From an uncultured Eubacteriales bacterium (lineage in GTDB: Bacteria > Bacillota > Clostridia > Oscillospirales > Oscillospiraceae): a stretch of 16,811 bases of DNA. A program made the translations under genes and the position numbers. Of the stretch, positions 1-6,500 are shown piece after piece (the first letter of the stretch is position 1; each line of letters begins with the position of its first letter). Below the pieces are notes generated by a model. That model did no database searches, was not told where the DNA came from, and was given only the letters and a program-made list of their open reading frames with translations. The stretch lies in contig URDJ01000046.1 of NCBI GenBank assembly GCA_900546615.1, positions 1-16,811 of the forward strand, written 5' to 3'.

Positions 1-141
1 AAGCAGCATCCGAAGGACGACCACAGCCGTCTCGGCATGTACAAGATGGTCGGCAAGCGCCGCCGTCTGCTCGACTACCTGATGCGCAAGGACATCGAGC
101 GCTACCGCGCCATTATCGCCAAGCTCGGCATCCGTAAGTAA
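1..141 (+). CDS. rpsO: 30S ribosomal protein S15, C-terminal part (5' end outside window)
   Basis: The first 46 codons, in frame from base 1 to a TAA at 139-141, read as the C-terminal half of ribosomal protein S15. They contain the [11 protein letters not shown] segment, then the basic [10 protein letters not shown] helix and the closing IAKLGIRK. S15 is a primary 16S rRNA binding protein of the small-subunit platform. The full protein is about 88 residues, so roughly half is missing on the left. The next gene is pnp, and rpsO-pnp is a widely conserved bacterial pair, which supports both calls. A strong hairpin lies 40 bases after the stop. The identity is seen directly in the sequence; only the start is unknown. 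Confidence 0.96.
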   Translation, partial: KQHPKDDHSRLGMYKMVGKRRRLLDYLMRKDIERYRAIIAKLGIRK

Positions 142-181
142 GGACGCCGCAAGGCTCTCTGAAGGGTATGAAGGTTTTATG

Positions 182-220
182 TGTGGGGGACAATTTAATC
201 GTTGTCCCCCACATTCTTTA
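182..220 (+). terminator. Rho-independent terminator after rpsO
   Basis: An 11-bp perfect stem (183-193 with 202-212) of sequence GTGGGGGACAA encloses an 8-base loop. A T-A pair at 182/213 extends it, and a short T-containing tail (attcttta) follows. It should end most rpsO transcription before the pnp leader. The tail is not a pure T run, so some read-through into pnp is plausible. Confidence 0.8.
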
Positions 221-242
221 AGTAAACCACGCGGGGCGCCCG

Positions 243-291
243 TTAGTATTTGAAGGCAGGCCCGGGCTTCGGACCCGGCTTCAAGTGCTAA
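243..291 (+). promoter_or_regulatory. Structured RNA leader (long stem-loop) upstream of pnp
   Basis: Thirteen consecutive pairs (243-255 with 279-291, two of them G-U) form a lower stem. A six-base bulge on the 5' side (256-261) follows. The upper hairpin pairs 262-266 with 274-278, has a bulged A at 273, and ends in a C(UUCG)G tetraloop at 267-272. It ends about 25 bases before the pnp ribosome-binding site. In Escherichia coli the pnp leader carries a stem-loop that RNase III cleaves, which lets PNPase repress its own mRNA. A similar role here is inference from position and shape. Confidence 0.6.
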
Positions 292-330
292 AGGGCAGGC
301 TCCGCCGAAGATACGAAAGGAGCAAACAGA

Positions 331-2460
331 ATGATAATCCGTCCGAAAACTTTCCCGAACAAGAAGGTCTACGAGATAGACTACTGCGGCAGGCCCCTCC
401 GTATGGAGGTCGGCAGGCTCGCTGAGCTCGCCAACGCCGCCGTACTCGTGCAGTACGGCGAGACCAGTGTCCTCGTTGCCGTCACCGCCTCCCCCCGCCC
501 GCGCGACGGCATCGACTACTTCCCCCTCTCCGTTGACTTCAACGAGAAGCTCTACGCCGTGGGCCGCATTCCCGGCAGCTTCATGCGCCGCGAGGGCAGG
601 CCCAGCCTGAACGCCGTGCTTGCCAGCCGCCTCATCGACAGGCCCATGCGCCCGCTGTTCCCCTACGACCTGCGCAACGACGTCGCCATCCAGTGCGAGG
701 TCCTCTCCGTTGACCGCGACTGCTCGCCGGAGATCACCGCCATGATCGGCGCCTCCGCCGCCGTGTCCATCTCGGACATCCCCTGGAGCGGCCCCATTGC
801 AGGCATCTCCCTCGGCTGGGACGGCGAGAAGTACCTCTTCAATCCCACCAAGGCCGAGCGCGAGACCAACCGCATGACCGTCACCGTCGCCGCCACCCAC
901 AAGAAGGTCGTCATGATCGAGGCCGCCGCTAAGGAGGTCCCCGACGACGTGATGTACGAGGGCATCGTCCAGGCTCACGAGAAGCTCCAGCCCGTCCTCG
1001 ACCTCATCGACATGATGGTCCAGGACATCGGCAAGCCCAAGTTCGAGTACGAGCACGCCGACTTCAATGAAGAGCTGTTCGCAAAGATAGTCGAGGCCAC
1101 CATGGACGAGGCCAGGGCCGCCATGGACACAGATGACAAGAACGTCCGCGAGGAGCGCTGGAACAAGCTCATCGACCGCTGGCACGAGCTGTTCCTTGAG
1201 GACTACCCCGATATGGACAAGTATCTCGAGGAGATTACCTACAAGTTCCAGAAGAAGATAGTCAAGGCCTGGCTGCTCGAGGGGCACCGCGTCGACGGCA
1301 GGCGCAAGGACGAGATACGTCCGCTGGCCGCCGAGGTGGGCGTCATCCCCCGCGTACACGGCTCCGGTCTCTTCACCCGCGGCCAGACCCAGGTGCTCTC
1401 CATCGCCACGCTTAACACCCTCTCCATGGCGCAGAAGCTCGACACCATCTGGGAAGAGGAAGAGAAGCGCTACATGCACCACTACAACTTCCCCGGCTAC
1501 TCCACCGGCGAGGCCAAGCCCCAGCGCTCCACCGGCCGCCGCGAGTACGGCCACGGCGCTCTGGCCGAGAAGGCCCTCGAGCCCGTCATCCCCAGCGTTG
1601 AGGACTTCCCCTACGCCATCCGCGTGGTGAGCGAGGTGCTCTCCTCCAACGGCTCCACCTCCCAGGGCTCCATCTGCGGCAGCACCCTTGCCCTCATGGA
1701 CGCGGGCGTGCCCATCAAGGCCCCCGTCGCCGGCATCTCCTGCGGCCTCATCCAGGACGGCGACGAGTTCACGACCTTCATCGACATCCAGGGCGTCGAG
1801 GACTTCCACGGCGAGATGGACTTCAAGGTCGCGGGCACAAAGGAGGGCATCACCGCCATTCAGATGGACCTCAAGAACGACGGCCTCAAGCACGAGATCA
1901 TCAAGGAGGCCCTGCAGATCACCCGCGAGGCCCGTTACCAGATCCTCGACGAGATCATGCTCCCCTGCATCAGCGAGCCGCGCCGTGAGCTGGCCAAGAC
2001 CGCGCCTAAGATGATAAAGATGACGATAAACCCGGACAAGATTCGCGAGGTCATCGGCTCGGGCGGCAAAGTCATACAGAAAATCTGCGCCGACACGGGC
2101 TGCAAGATCGACATCGAGGACTCGGGCAATATTTACATTGCGTCCGAGGACATCGAGGCCTGCCGCGCCGCGAGGCAGACGATAGAGAACATCGTGTTCG
2201 AGCCCGAAGTGGGCAAGCTGTATTACGGCAAGGTAGTGCGCATCATCCCGATCGGCGCCTTCGTCGAGCTGGCTCCGGGCAAGGACGGCATGGTCCACAT
2301 CAAGGACCTGGAGTTCAAGCGCACCGAGAAGGTCGAGGACGTGCTGAACATCGGCGACATGACCTGGGTCAAGGTCACGGAGATCGACGACCGCGGCCGC
2401 GTCAACCTCTCCCGCAAGGACGCCATCAAAGAACGCGAAGCCATGGGCCTCAAGGACTGA
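331..2460 (+). CDS. pnp: Polyribonucleotide nucleotidyltransferase (PNPase)
   Basis: This is the phosphorolytic 3'-to-5' exoribonuclease, which releases nucleoside diphosphates and is a central enzyme of RNA turnover. At 709 residues it is the usual length (E. coli 711). Domains in order are the first RNase PH core (about 12-145), a helical linker region (about 150-320), the second RNase PH core (about 325-545), a KH domain (about 555-615) with the GSGG loop at 576-579, and an S1 RNA-binding domain from G628 to about 695. The catalytic set of the second core is intact: D491, D497 and K499, in the VEDFHGEMDFK segment, matching E. coli D486, D492 and K494. AAAGGAG at 316-322 sets the ATG at 331. 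The gene follows rpsO and ends 20 bases before a strong hairpin. The structured leader suggests post-transcriptional control. Confidence 0.98.
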   Translation: MIIRPKTFPNKKVYEIDYCGRPLRMEVGRLAELANAAVLVQYGETSVLVAVTASPRPRDGIDYFPLSVDFNEKLYAVGRIPGSFMRREGRPSLNAVLASRLIDRPMRPLFPYDLRNDVAIQCEVLSVDRDCSPEITAMIGASAAVSISDIPWSGPIAGISLGWDGEKYLFNPTKAERETNRMTVTVAATHKKVVMIEAAAKEVPDDVMYEGIVQAHEKLQPVLDLIDMMVQDIGKPKFEYEHADFNEELFAKIVEATMDEARAAMDTDDKNVREERWNKLIDRWHELFLEDYPDMDKYLEEITYKFQKKIVKAWLLEGHRVDGRRKDEIRPLAAEVGVIPRVHGSGLFTRGQTQVLSIATLNTLSMAQKLDTIWEEEEKRYMHHYNFPGYSTGEAKPQRSTGRREYGHGALAEKALEPVIPSVEDFPYAIRVVSEVLSSNGSTSQGSICGSTLALMDAGVPIKAPVAGISCGLIQDGDEFTTFIDIQGVEDFHGEMDFKVAGTKEGITAIQMDLKNDGLKHEIIKEALQITREARYQILDEIMLPCISEPRRELAKTAPKMIKMTINPDKIREVIGSGGKVIQKICADTGCKIDIEDSGNIYIASEDIEACRAARQTIENIVFEPEVGKLYYGKVVRIIPIGAFVELAPGKDGMVHIKDLEFKRTEKVEDVLNIGDMTWVKVTEIDDRGRVNLSRKDAIKEREAMGLKD

Positions 2461-2478
2461 GAGAAAACTGAGCAAAGC

Positions 2479-2520
2479 AAGACCCGTTCCGCAATAAAGC
2501 GGAACGGGTCTTTGTCATCT
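2479..2520. terminator. Bidirectional rho-independent terminator between pnp and the M20 genes
   Basis: A perfect 12-bp stem (2481-2492 with 2499-2510, GACCCGTTCCGC) has a 6-base loop and is extended by two A-T pairs. On the plus strand it is followed by TTTGTCATCTTTT. On the minus strand the tail is TTGCTTTGC and then a second T run. It lies between convergent genes and can stop transcription from both. Confidence 0.9.
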
Positions 2521-2531
2521 TTTATATCTGT

Positions 2532-3680
2532 TCAGCCGTTCAGATAATCCACGGCGACCTGGGCGTAGAGGGCAGAGCCGGTCTCCATGGCCTGCTCGTC
2601 TATGCAGAACATGTCGCTGTGCTGCGGGGCTTCGCCGCCGCCGCCCAGTGAGGCGAAGGCGCTCGGAACGTGCGCCGTATACTCGGCGAAGTCCTCCCCG
2701 CCCATCGAGCGCTTGTACGGCAGCTGCTTGTCCTCGGGTACCAGCTTCGCCGCAGCGCCGCGCGCTATCGCCGTCATCTTTTCCTCGTTAACCAGTATCT
2801 CCGTCTTGAACTGGTAGTCCAGCTTCGCCTCGCAGCGGTATGCCGCCGCAGTGTTCTCAGCTATCCTCCCCAGTATCTCCGGCATGCGCTCGTGCATCTC
2901 CTTGTTGAACACCCGCGCCGTGCCCTCAAGCACCGCCTCGCCAGACACGATATTGAACCTCGCGCCCGAGTGCAGCGTGCCCACCGTCACCACCACCGGG
3001 TCCAGCGGGCTGTACTCGCGGCTCGACACCGTCTGCAGCGCCAGCACTATCGCCGACGCCGCCACCGTCGCGTCTATGCCCTCGTCCGGCAGCGCGCCGT
3101 GGCTCGCCTTGCCCTTCACGTCTATCCTGAAATAGTCCGCCGCAGGCAGCAGCGCGCCCTCGCCTATCGCCACCGTCCCCGCAGGGATGCCGGAGAATAT
3201 GTGCTGCCCAAACGCCGCATCCACTCCGTCCAGCGCGCCCTGAGCCACGATATGCTTCGCCCCGCTCGCCAGCTCCTCCGCCGGCTGGAAGATCAGCTTC
3301 ACCGTGCCGCACAGCTCGTCCTTCACCGACACCAGCATCTTCGCCGCCCCCAGCAGCATCGCCGTATGCGTGTCGTGTCCGCAGGCGTGCATATAGCCCT
3401 CTTTCTGCGAGGCGTAGGGCAGGCCCGTCTTCTCCTGTATCGACAGGGCGTCTATGTCCGCGCGCAGGGCTATGCATTTGCCCGGCTTTCCGCCCTTTAT
3501 CTCCCCTATGAGACCCGTCGGCTCGAACAGCCGGTACGGTATGCCCATCTTGTCCAGCTCTTCCGCTATCCGCTTCGTCGTCCTGTGCTCCTCAAAGCTC
3601 GGCTCGGGGTTCATGTGAAAATCCCGCCGCATCTCGACAACGTAGGGAAATACCTCATGTGCAAGCTCTTTGATGTCCAT
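2532..3680 (-). CDS. M20-family amidohydrolase / metallopeptidase (N-acyl-amino-acid hydrolase type), copy A
   Basis: A 382-residue M20D-like zinc hydrolase, expected to cleave an amide between an acyl group and an amino acid, in the cytoplasm (no signal peptide). Visible motifs are RRDFHMNPEPSFEE (18-31), LRADIDAL (72-79), and HACGHDTH (98-105), whose C100 and H102 are predicted metal ligands. E135-E136 in FQPAEE, H160 in GQHIFSG and H354 near the C-terminus would complete the site. The small dimerisation lid (about 185-300) contains HGALPDEGIDA. I chose the ATG at 3680 over an in-frame start at 3740. It has a TGAGGA ribosome-binding site at 3686-3691 and lies 8 bases after the stop of the upstream gene, whereas the longer form would overlap that gene and has no family match in its extra 20 residues. 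The substrate is unknown: hippurate-, indoleacetyl-amino-acid- and general N-acyl-amino-acid hydrolases all share these motifs. Confidence 0.9.
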   Translation of the reverse strand: MDIKELAHEVFPYVVEMRRDFHMNPEPSFEEHRTTKRIAEELDKMGIPYRLFEPTGLIGEIKGGKPGKCIALRADIDALSIQEKTGLPYASQKEGYMHACGHDTHTAMLLGAAKMLVSVKDELCGTVKLIFQPAEELASGAKHIVAQGALDGVDAAFGQHIFSGIPAGTVAIGEGALLPAADYFRIDVKGKASHGALPDEGIDATVAASAIVLALQTVSSREYSPLDPVVVTVGTLHSGARFNIVSGEAVLEGTARVFNKEMHERMPEILGRIAENTAAAYRCEAKLDYQFKTEILVNEEKMTAIARGAAAKLVPEDKQLPYKRSMGGEDFAEYTAHVPSAFASLGGGGEAPQHSDMFCIDEQAMETGSALYAQVAVDYLNG

Positions 3681-3685
3681 GCTTA

Positions 3686-3691
3686 TCCTCA
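3686..3691 (-). promoter_or_regulatory. Ribosome-binding site deciding the start of M20 copy A
   Basis: Read on the minus strand this is TGAGGA, five bases before the ATG at 3680 and overlapping the TGA stop of the upstream M20 gene. It supports translational coupling of the two genes and the shorter start. Confidence 0.6.
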
Positions 3692-4876
3692 GCTTTCCAG
3701 TATTTTCAGCGCAGTGGCGCACATGGCAGTAACGCCGCACTCGAGCGCTTCCTCCTTGAAGGTGCAGCGCGCGTCGTGCAGGGAGTGGGGTGCGTCGCCC
3801 AGATAACCTGCGTTGAGCAGCAGGAACAGGCTGGGCGTGCCGGTGGCGTTGCCGTAGTAGCTGAAGTCCTCGCTGAAGGAAAGCGGCTCCTCCAGATAGT
3901 CCACGAAGTCGGCTCCGAGAGCCTCCGTTATGGCCGCGTCGGAGAGCTTGAGCAGCTCGGGGTCGTTCTTGACCGAACCGTAGCCCTCGATGTGCTCCAC
4001 GTCGAACTTGCAGGCGCTCAGCTCGCCGATGCCGCGCGCCAGGCGCATGACCTCGTCGTAGATGACCTTGCGGGTCTCCTCGCCGTAGGTGCGGCAGACC
4101 ATCTCCAGGCTCGCAGTGCTGGGAATGATGTTCACGGCCTCGCCGCCCTTTATTACGCCGATGGAGACGATGGCGGTCTTGAGCGGGTTCACGCGGCGGG
4201 CGACGATCTGCTGCGCGTTCACGATGAACTGCGCCAGCGCAAGGATGGCGTCGTGCCCGTTGTGGGGCTGGGAGCCGTGGGCATTCTGGCCGGTGACGGC
4301 GACGTTGTAGAGGTCAAAGGCCGTGGTCACGATGCCCTTGTAGAAGCTGACTGAACCCACCTTGGGTCCTCCCGGCGAGATGTGCGTGGAAATTATCGCG
4401 TCGACGTGCGGGTTTTCCATCACACCCGCCTCGACCATCGGCCTCGCGCCGCCGCGGGGAGCCTTTTCCTCCGCGGGCTGGAAAATGAGCTTTACCGTGC
4501 CGGGCAGCTCGTCGCGCATACCGCACAGCAGCTTCGCGGTCGCAAGCAGCATGGAGATATGCGTGTCGTGCCCGCAGGCGTGCATTACGCCGGGATTCTC
4601 GGAGGTGAAGGGCAGGCCGGTATCCTCCGTCACCGGCAGGGCGTCGATATCCGCCCTTATCGCGACGCATTTGCCGGGCTTCGCGCCCTTTATGAGCGCG
4701 ACCGCGCCTGTGGGCAGGGGGCGCTCCACGCTGTCGCAGCCGAAGCTCTTTAGCAGCTCCACTATCTTCTCCGTCGTGCGAAACTCGTTGTTGCTCAGCT
4801 CGGGATGCGCATGGAAGTCGCGCCTCCAGCCGAGCATCTCCTCGGATATCTCATGGGCTTTGGCTCTTATGTCCAT
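3689..4876 (-). CDS. M20-family amidohydrolase / metallopeptidase, copy B
   Basis: A 395-residue homologue of the neighbouring M20 enzyme with the same layout: RRDFHAHPELSNNEF (18-32), IRADIDALPV (73-82), HACGHDTH (99-106) with C101 and H103, FQPAEE with E136-E137, H165 in ISTHISPGG, and H364 or H367 in DAPHSLHDARC. It differs clearly from copy A in several segments: an extra KAPRGGARPMVEAG insertion after the PAEE motif, the lid, and the C-terminal third. The two are therefore old paralogues rather than a recent duplication, and probably have different acyl or amino-acid preferences. The ATG at 4876 has AAAGGA nine bases upstream. It follows the permease gene on the same strand, so uptake and hydrolysis of one substrate class is the natural reading. 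The specific substrate cannot be told from sequence. Confidence 0.9.
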   Translation of the reverse strand: MDIRAKAHEISEEMLGWRRDFHAHPELSNNEFRTTEKIVELLKSFGCDSVERPLPTGAVALIKGAKPGKCVAIRADIDALPVTEDTGLPFTSENPGVMHACGHDTHISMLLATAKLLCGMRDELPGTVKLIFQPAEEKAPRGGARPMVEAGVMENPHVDAIISTHISPGGPKVGSVSFYKGIVTTAFDLYNVAVTGQNAHGSQPHNGHDAILALAQFIVNAQQIVARRVNPLKTAIVSIGVIKGGEAVNIIPSTASLEMVCRTYGEETRKVIYDEVMRLARGIGELSACKFDVEHIEGYGSVKNDPELLKLSDAAITEALGADFVDYLEEPLSFSEDFSYYGNATGTPSLFLLLNAGYLGDAPHSLHDARCTFKEEALECGVTAMCATALKILES

Positions 4877-4911
4877 GTCATTTAGTCCTTTCTAACTTAA
4901 TATATGGCTAC

Positions 4912-4936
4912 AGGGGAGGCGTGAGCCGCCTCCCCT
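4912..4936 (-). other. Intercistronic GC-rich hairpin between permease and M20 genes
   Basis: A perfect 10-bp stem (4912-4921 with 4927-4936, AGGGGAGGCG) has a 5-base loop. On the minus strand, the direction of the flanking genes, no T run follows it (tgtagccat). It is therefore more likely a 3'-end stabilising or partly terminating element, giving more permease than hydrolase mRNA or the reverse, than a full terminator. On the plus strand the tail ttattatgatatttt is T-rich. Confidence 0.55.
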
Positions 4937-4953
4937 TATTATGATATTTTGGC

Positions 4954-6174
4954 TCAAGCTACGAGCAGGTTCACCATGTAGCCGGCGATGAGGACGCTGG
5001 TGATGGAGACGGAGACCATGCCCGCGATGAGCATCTTGGGCATCATGTGGTCGAGCATCAGCTGCTTCTCCTCGTCGTTCGCGGCGGTGCCGTTGACGAC
5101 CTCGGTGGTGACTATGTACGTTCCGGGGAAACCGAACAGGCAGGTGCTGCCTATGGCACAGCTCATCTGCCAGCTCACGCCGAAGATCTTGCCGACCAGC
5201 GTGGAGATCACGAGGAAGGTCACGCTGCCGGTGACGACGACGACGAGCAGGGGCCAGAGCATGCCAGCGACCATGTCGGGCGTGGACTGGGCAAGGTTCG
5301 TGAAGATCGAGAGCGTGACCACGACGAGCATGAAGCCGTCGGCGCCCGCGCGCTTCATCGGGTTCTCCTCCAGGAAGCCCAGCTCCTTGGCGGCGATGCC
5401 GTAGATGAGCGCGAAGATGAGGGCGCTGATGGTGAACTCGGTCTCGAAGTTGTCAGCGATGATGCCGTTTATCCAGTTGGCGGTGATGGTGGCAAGGAAG
5501 GCAAAGAACGCGACCTTGGCCATCATGATGTTGGGACCGTTGTACTTGTCAGGGATATAGGGAATGAGACGCTTCTTTGGCGCTGCATCGGTGACTATCT
5601 TTGCGGTAACGCCCTTGAGCTCCTGGCCGGACTCGACGAGGCGGCGCACACGCTTGGCCTCGCTCTTAAGGCACAGGGAGCAGACCGGATAGCCGACGAA
5701 GCCCTGTACGACCATGACGAGGGCCGCAAAGACGCCGAGTTCGACAGGCAGTCCCATCTCCGAAACGGCGGTCTGCATGGTCAGGGTGGCCACGACTCCG
5801 CCGGAGAGTATGGGCGCGCCGACGACGACATAGTTCTTGTCCGCAACGAGGAGGCCGCCGATGAAGTAGATGCCGACGCTTATCGCGATGCAGGCGATGC
5901 CCGAGATGAGGACGGTCTTCCACTGGTCGGCAAAGTCGCTCAGCTTGATGGTCGTGCCCATGTGCACGAGCAGCATGGAGACGAGAACGCCGGAGACGAG
6001 CAGCAGTGTGGAGTCGTCAAACATCGTGTTCGGGAGTATCTCCGTCCAGAAGCCGATCAGGAATATGACCGAGGACAGGAACAGCATCGAGACGATGGCC
6101 TTGGTCTTCGTTGCGACCATATCGCCTATACCGAAGACCAGCAGGATTACGAATGTCGCTAGAATAGGCAGCAT
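4954..6174 (-). CDS. Multi-span membrane permease, putative carboxylate/amino-acid symporter (GltS-like fold)
   Basis: A 406-residue, very hydrophobic integral membrane protein with about 10-11 predicted spans and a charged cytoplasmic loop in the middle (SEAKRVRRLVESGQ to PKKRLIPYIPDKYNGP). The two halves each carry a glycine-rich segment in a similar place: GAPILSGGVVATLT in the first and GSTCLFGFPGTYIVTTE in the second. This recalls the inverted-repeat layout of GltS and other cation/carboxylate symporters. I do not recognise the exact family, and GltS likeness is inference. An in-frame GTG at 6219 would add 15 residues but has no ribosome-binding site. The ATG at 6174 has a textbook GGAGGT six bases upstream, so I use it. 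It lies first in the minus-strand unit with two M20 hydrolases and is divergent from a GntR gene, suggesting regulated uptake of an acidic substrate. Confidence 0.75.
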   Translation of the reverse strand: MLPILATFVILLVFGIGDMVATKTKAIVSMLFLSSVIFLIGFWTEILPNTMFDDSTLLLVSGVLVSMLLVHMGTTIKLSDFADQWKTVLISGIACIAISVGIYFIGGLLVADKNYVVVGAPILSGGVVATLTMQTAVSEMGLPVELGVFAALVMVVQGFVGYPVCSLCLKSEAKRVRRLVESGQELKGVTAKIVTDAAPKKRLIPYIPDKYNGPNIMMAKVAFFAFLATITANWINGIIADNFETEFTISALIFALIYGIAAKELGFLEENPMKRAGADGFMLVVVTLSIFTNLAQSTPDMVAGMLWPLLVVVVTGSVTFLVISTLVGKIFGVSWQMSCAIGSTCLFGFPGTYIVTTEVVNGTAANDEEKQLMLDHMMPKMLIAGMVSVSITSVLIAGYMVNLLVA

Positions 6175-6180
6175 AAAAGC

Positions 6181-6186
6181 ACCTCC
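6181..6186 (-). promoter_or_regulatory. Ribosome-binding site deciding the permease start
   Basis: Minus-strand GGAGGT, six bases before the ATG at 6174. The upstream in-frame GTG at 6219 has no such site, so the 406-residue form is favoured over the 421-residue one. Confidence 0.8.
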
Positions 6187-6221
6187 AATTATTTTCCCCG
6201 CAAATCCCCCCAGATTCACGG

Positions 6222-6241
6222 AAAACCCTTTTCCGGGTTTT
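6222..6241 (-). other. 5'-terminal hairpin of the permease mRNA
   Basis: A perfect 7-bp inverted repeat, AAAACCC with GGGTTTT, encloses a 6-base loop. From the predicted promoter at 6251-6279 the minus-strand transcript would begin at about 6244, so this hairpin would form right at the 5' end of the mRNA. Such structures can protect an mRNA from decay or be bound by a regulator. It is not followed by a T run, so it is not a terminator. Confidence 0.45.
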
Positions 6242-6250
6242 ATGCGCTTG

Positions 6251-6279
6251 ATGATACTACAATTCTTTCATGAATGCAA
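6251..6279 (-). promoter_or_regulatory. Candidate promoter of the permease-M20 operon
   Basis: Minus-strand TTGCAT (6274-6279), a 17-base spacer, and TATCAT (6251-6256, five of six to TATAAT). The -35 is weak, which is common for promoters under activator or repressor control. The expected start at about 6244 leaves a 5' UTR of about 70 bases. Confidence 0.5.
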
Positions 6280-6303
6280 TGCGTTAAATCGAAAATGAGC
6301 CAA

Positions 6304-6330
6304 GTTTGTGAATTTTTTGTGAACACAAAC
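6304..6330. promoter_or_regulatory. Candidate operator: nested inverted and direct repeats
   Basis: GTTTGTG (6304-6310) and CACAAAC (6324-6330) are inverted repeats. Inside lies a 14-base near-palindrome, TTTGTG-aa-CACAAA (6316-6329), and TTTGTGAA occurs twice as a direct repeat (6305-6312 and 6316-6323). The site lies in the region shared by the divergent permease and GntR genes, upstream of both promoters. Binding by the adjacent GntR-type regulator is inference. Confidence 0.45.
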
Positions 6331-6338
6331 GGTTTTAC

Positions 6339-6355
6339 ATACATTCATTATGTAT
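6339..6355. promoter_or_regulatory. Candidate GntR/FCD operator (17-base inverted repeat)
   Basis: ATACAT-tcatt-ATGTAT, two perfect 6-base arms around a 5-base centre, in an A/T-rich stretch of an otherwise GC-rich genome. FadR-subfamily GntR regulators usually bind short palindromes of this size next to their own genes. Assignment to the neighbouring regulator is inference. Confidence 0.5.
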
Positions 6356-6429
6356 ATTTTGCAAAAAAGTCCTGATATGCGCTGGGCGTTACATTTTAGG
6401 TCCGCATAAGCCTGACGCAAAGTATCCGA

Positions 6430-6458
6430 TTGTCAGCTCTGGGACGGCATGTTATAAT
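6430..6458 (+). promoter_or_regulatory. Strong sigma-A-type promoter of the GntR gene
   Basis: TTGTCA (6430-6435), a 17-base spacer, and a perfect TATAAT (6453-6458). Transcription should start near 6465. A GGGAGGTG ribosome-binding site follows at 6483-6490, ten bases before the ATG at 6501. Confidence 0.85.
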
Positions 6459-6500
6459 GAAAAAAACGGCGGCAAGGCGGCGGGGAGGTGTCGATCGTCA

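Larger units (their letters stand above)
6175..6500. other. Divergent intergenic control region
   Basis: A 326-base gap without a gene, separating the leftward permease operon from the rightward GntR gene. It is much richer in A/T than its surroundings. It holds a minus-strand ribosome-binding site, a 5'-UTR hairpin, a promoter for each direction and at least two inverted repeats, listed separately. I saw no small ORF with a ribosome-binding site. The stretch 6361-6429 shows no clear motif. Confidence 0.8.

Noticed and set aside
2670..3806. Plus-strand ORF of 378 codons opposite the M20 copy A gene
   Set aside because: Arg- and Leu-rich shadow translation; the minus strand carries intact metal-site motifs.
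2532..4876. Recent tandem duplication or repeat of the two M20 genes
   Set aside because: Motifs match, but the sequences between them differ widely in both protein and DNA, so this is an old paralogue pair.
5047..6162. Plus-strand ORF of 371 codons opposite the permease
   Set aside because: Acidic, Gly/Asp-rich reverse image of a hydrophobic membrane protein; not a real gene.
6175..6219. Extended permease N-terminus from a GTG at 6219
   Set aside because: No ribosome-binding site precedes the GTG, while the ATG at 6174 has GGAGGT at ideal spacing.
6222..6241. Terminator reading of the AAAACCC/GGGTTTT hairpin
   Set aside because: No T run follows on either strand beyond the stem itself, and it lies upstream of, not after, a gene.
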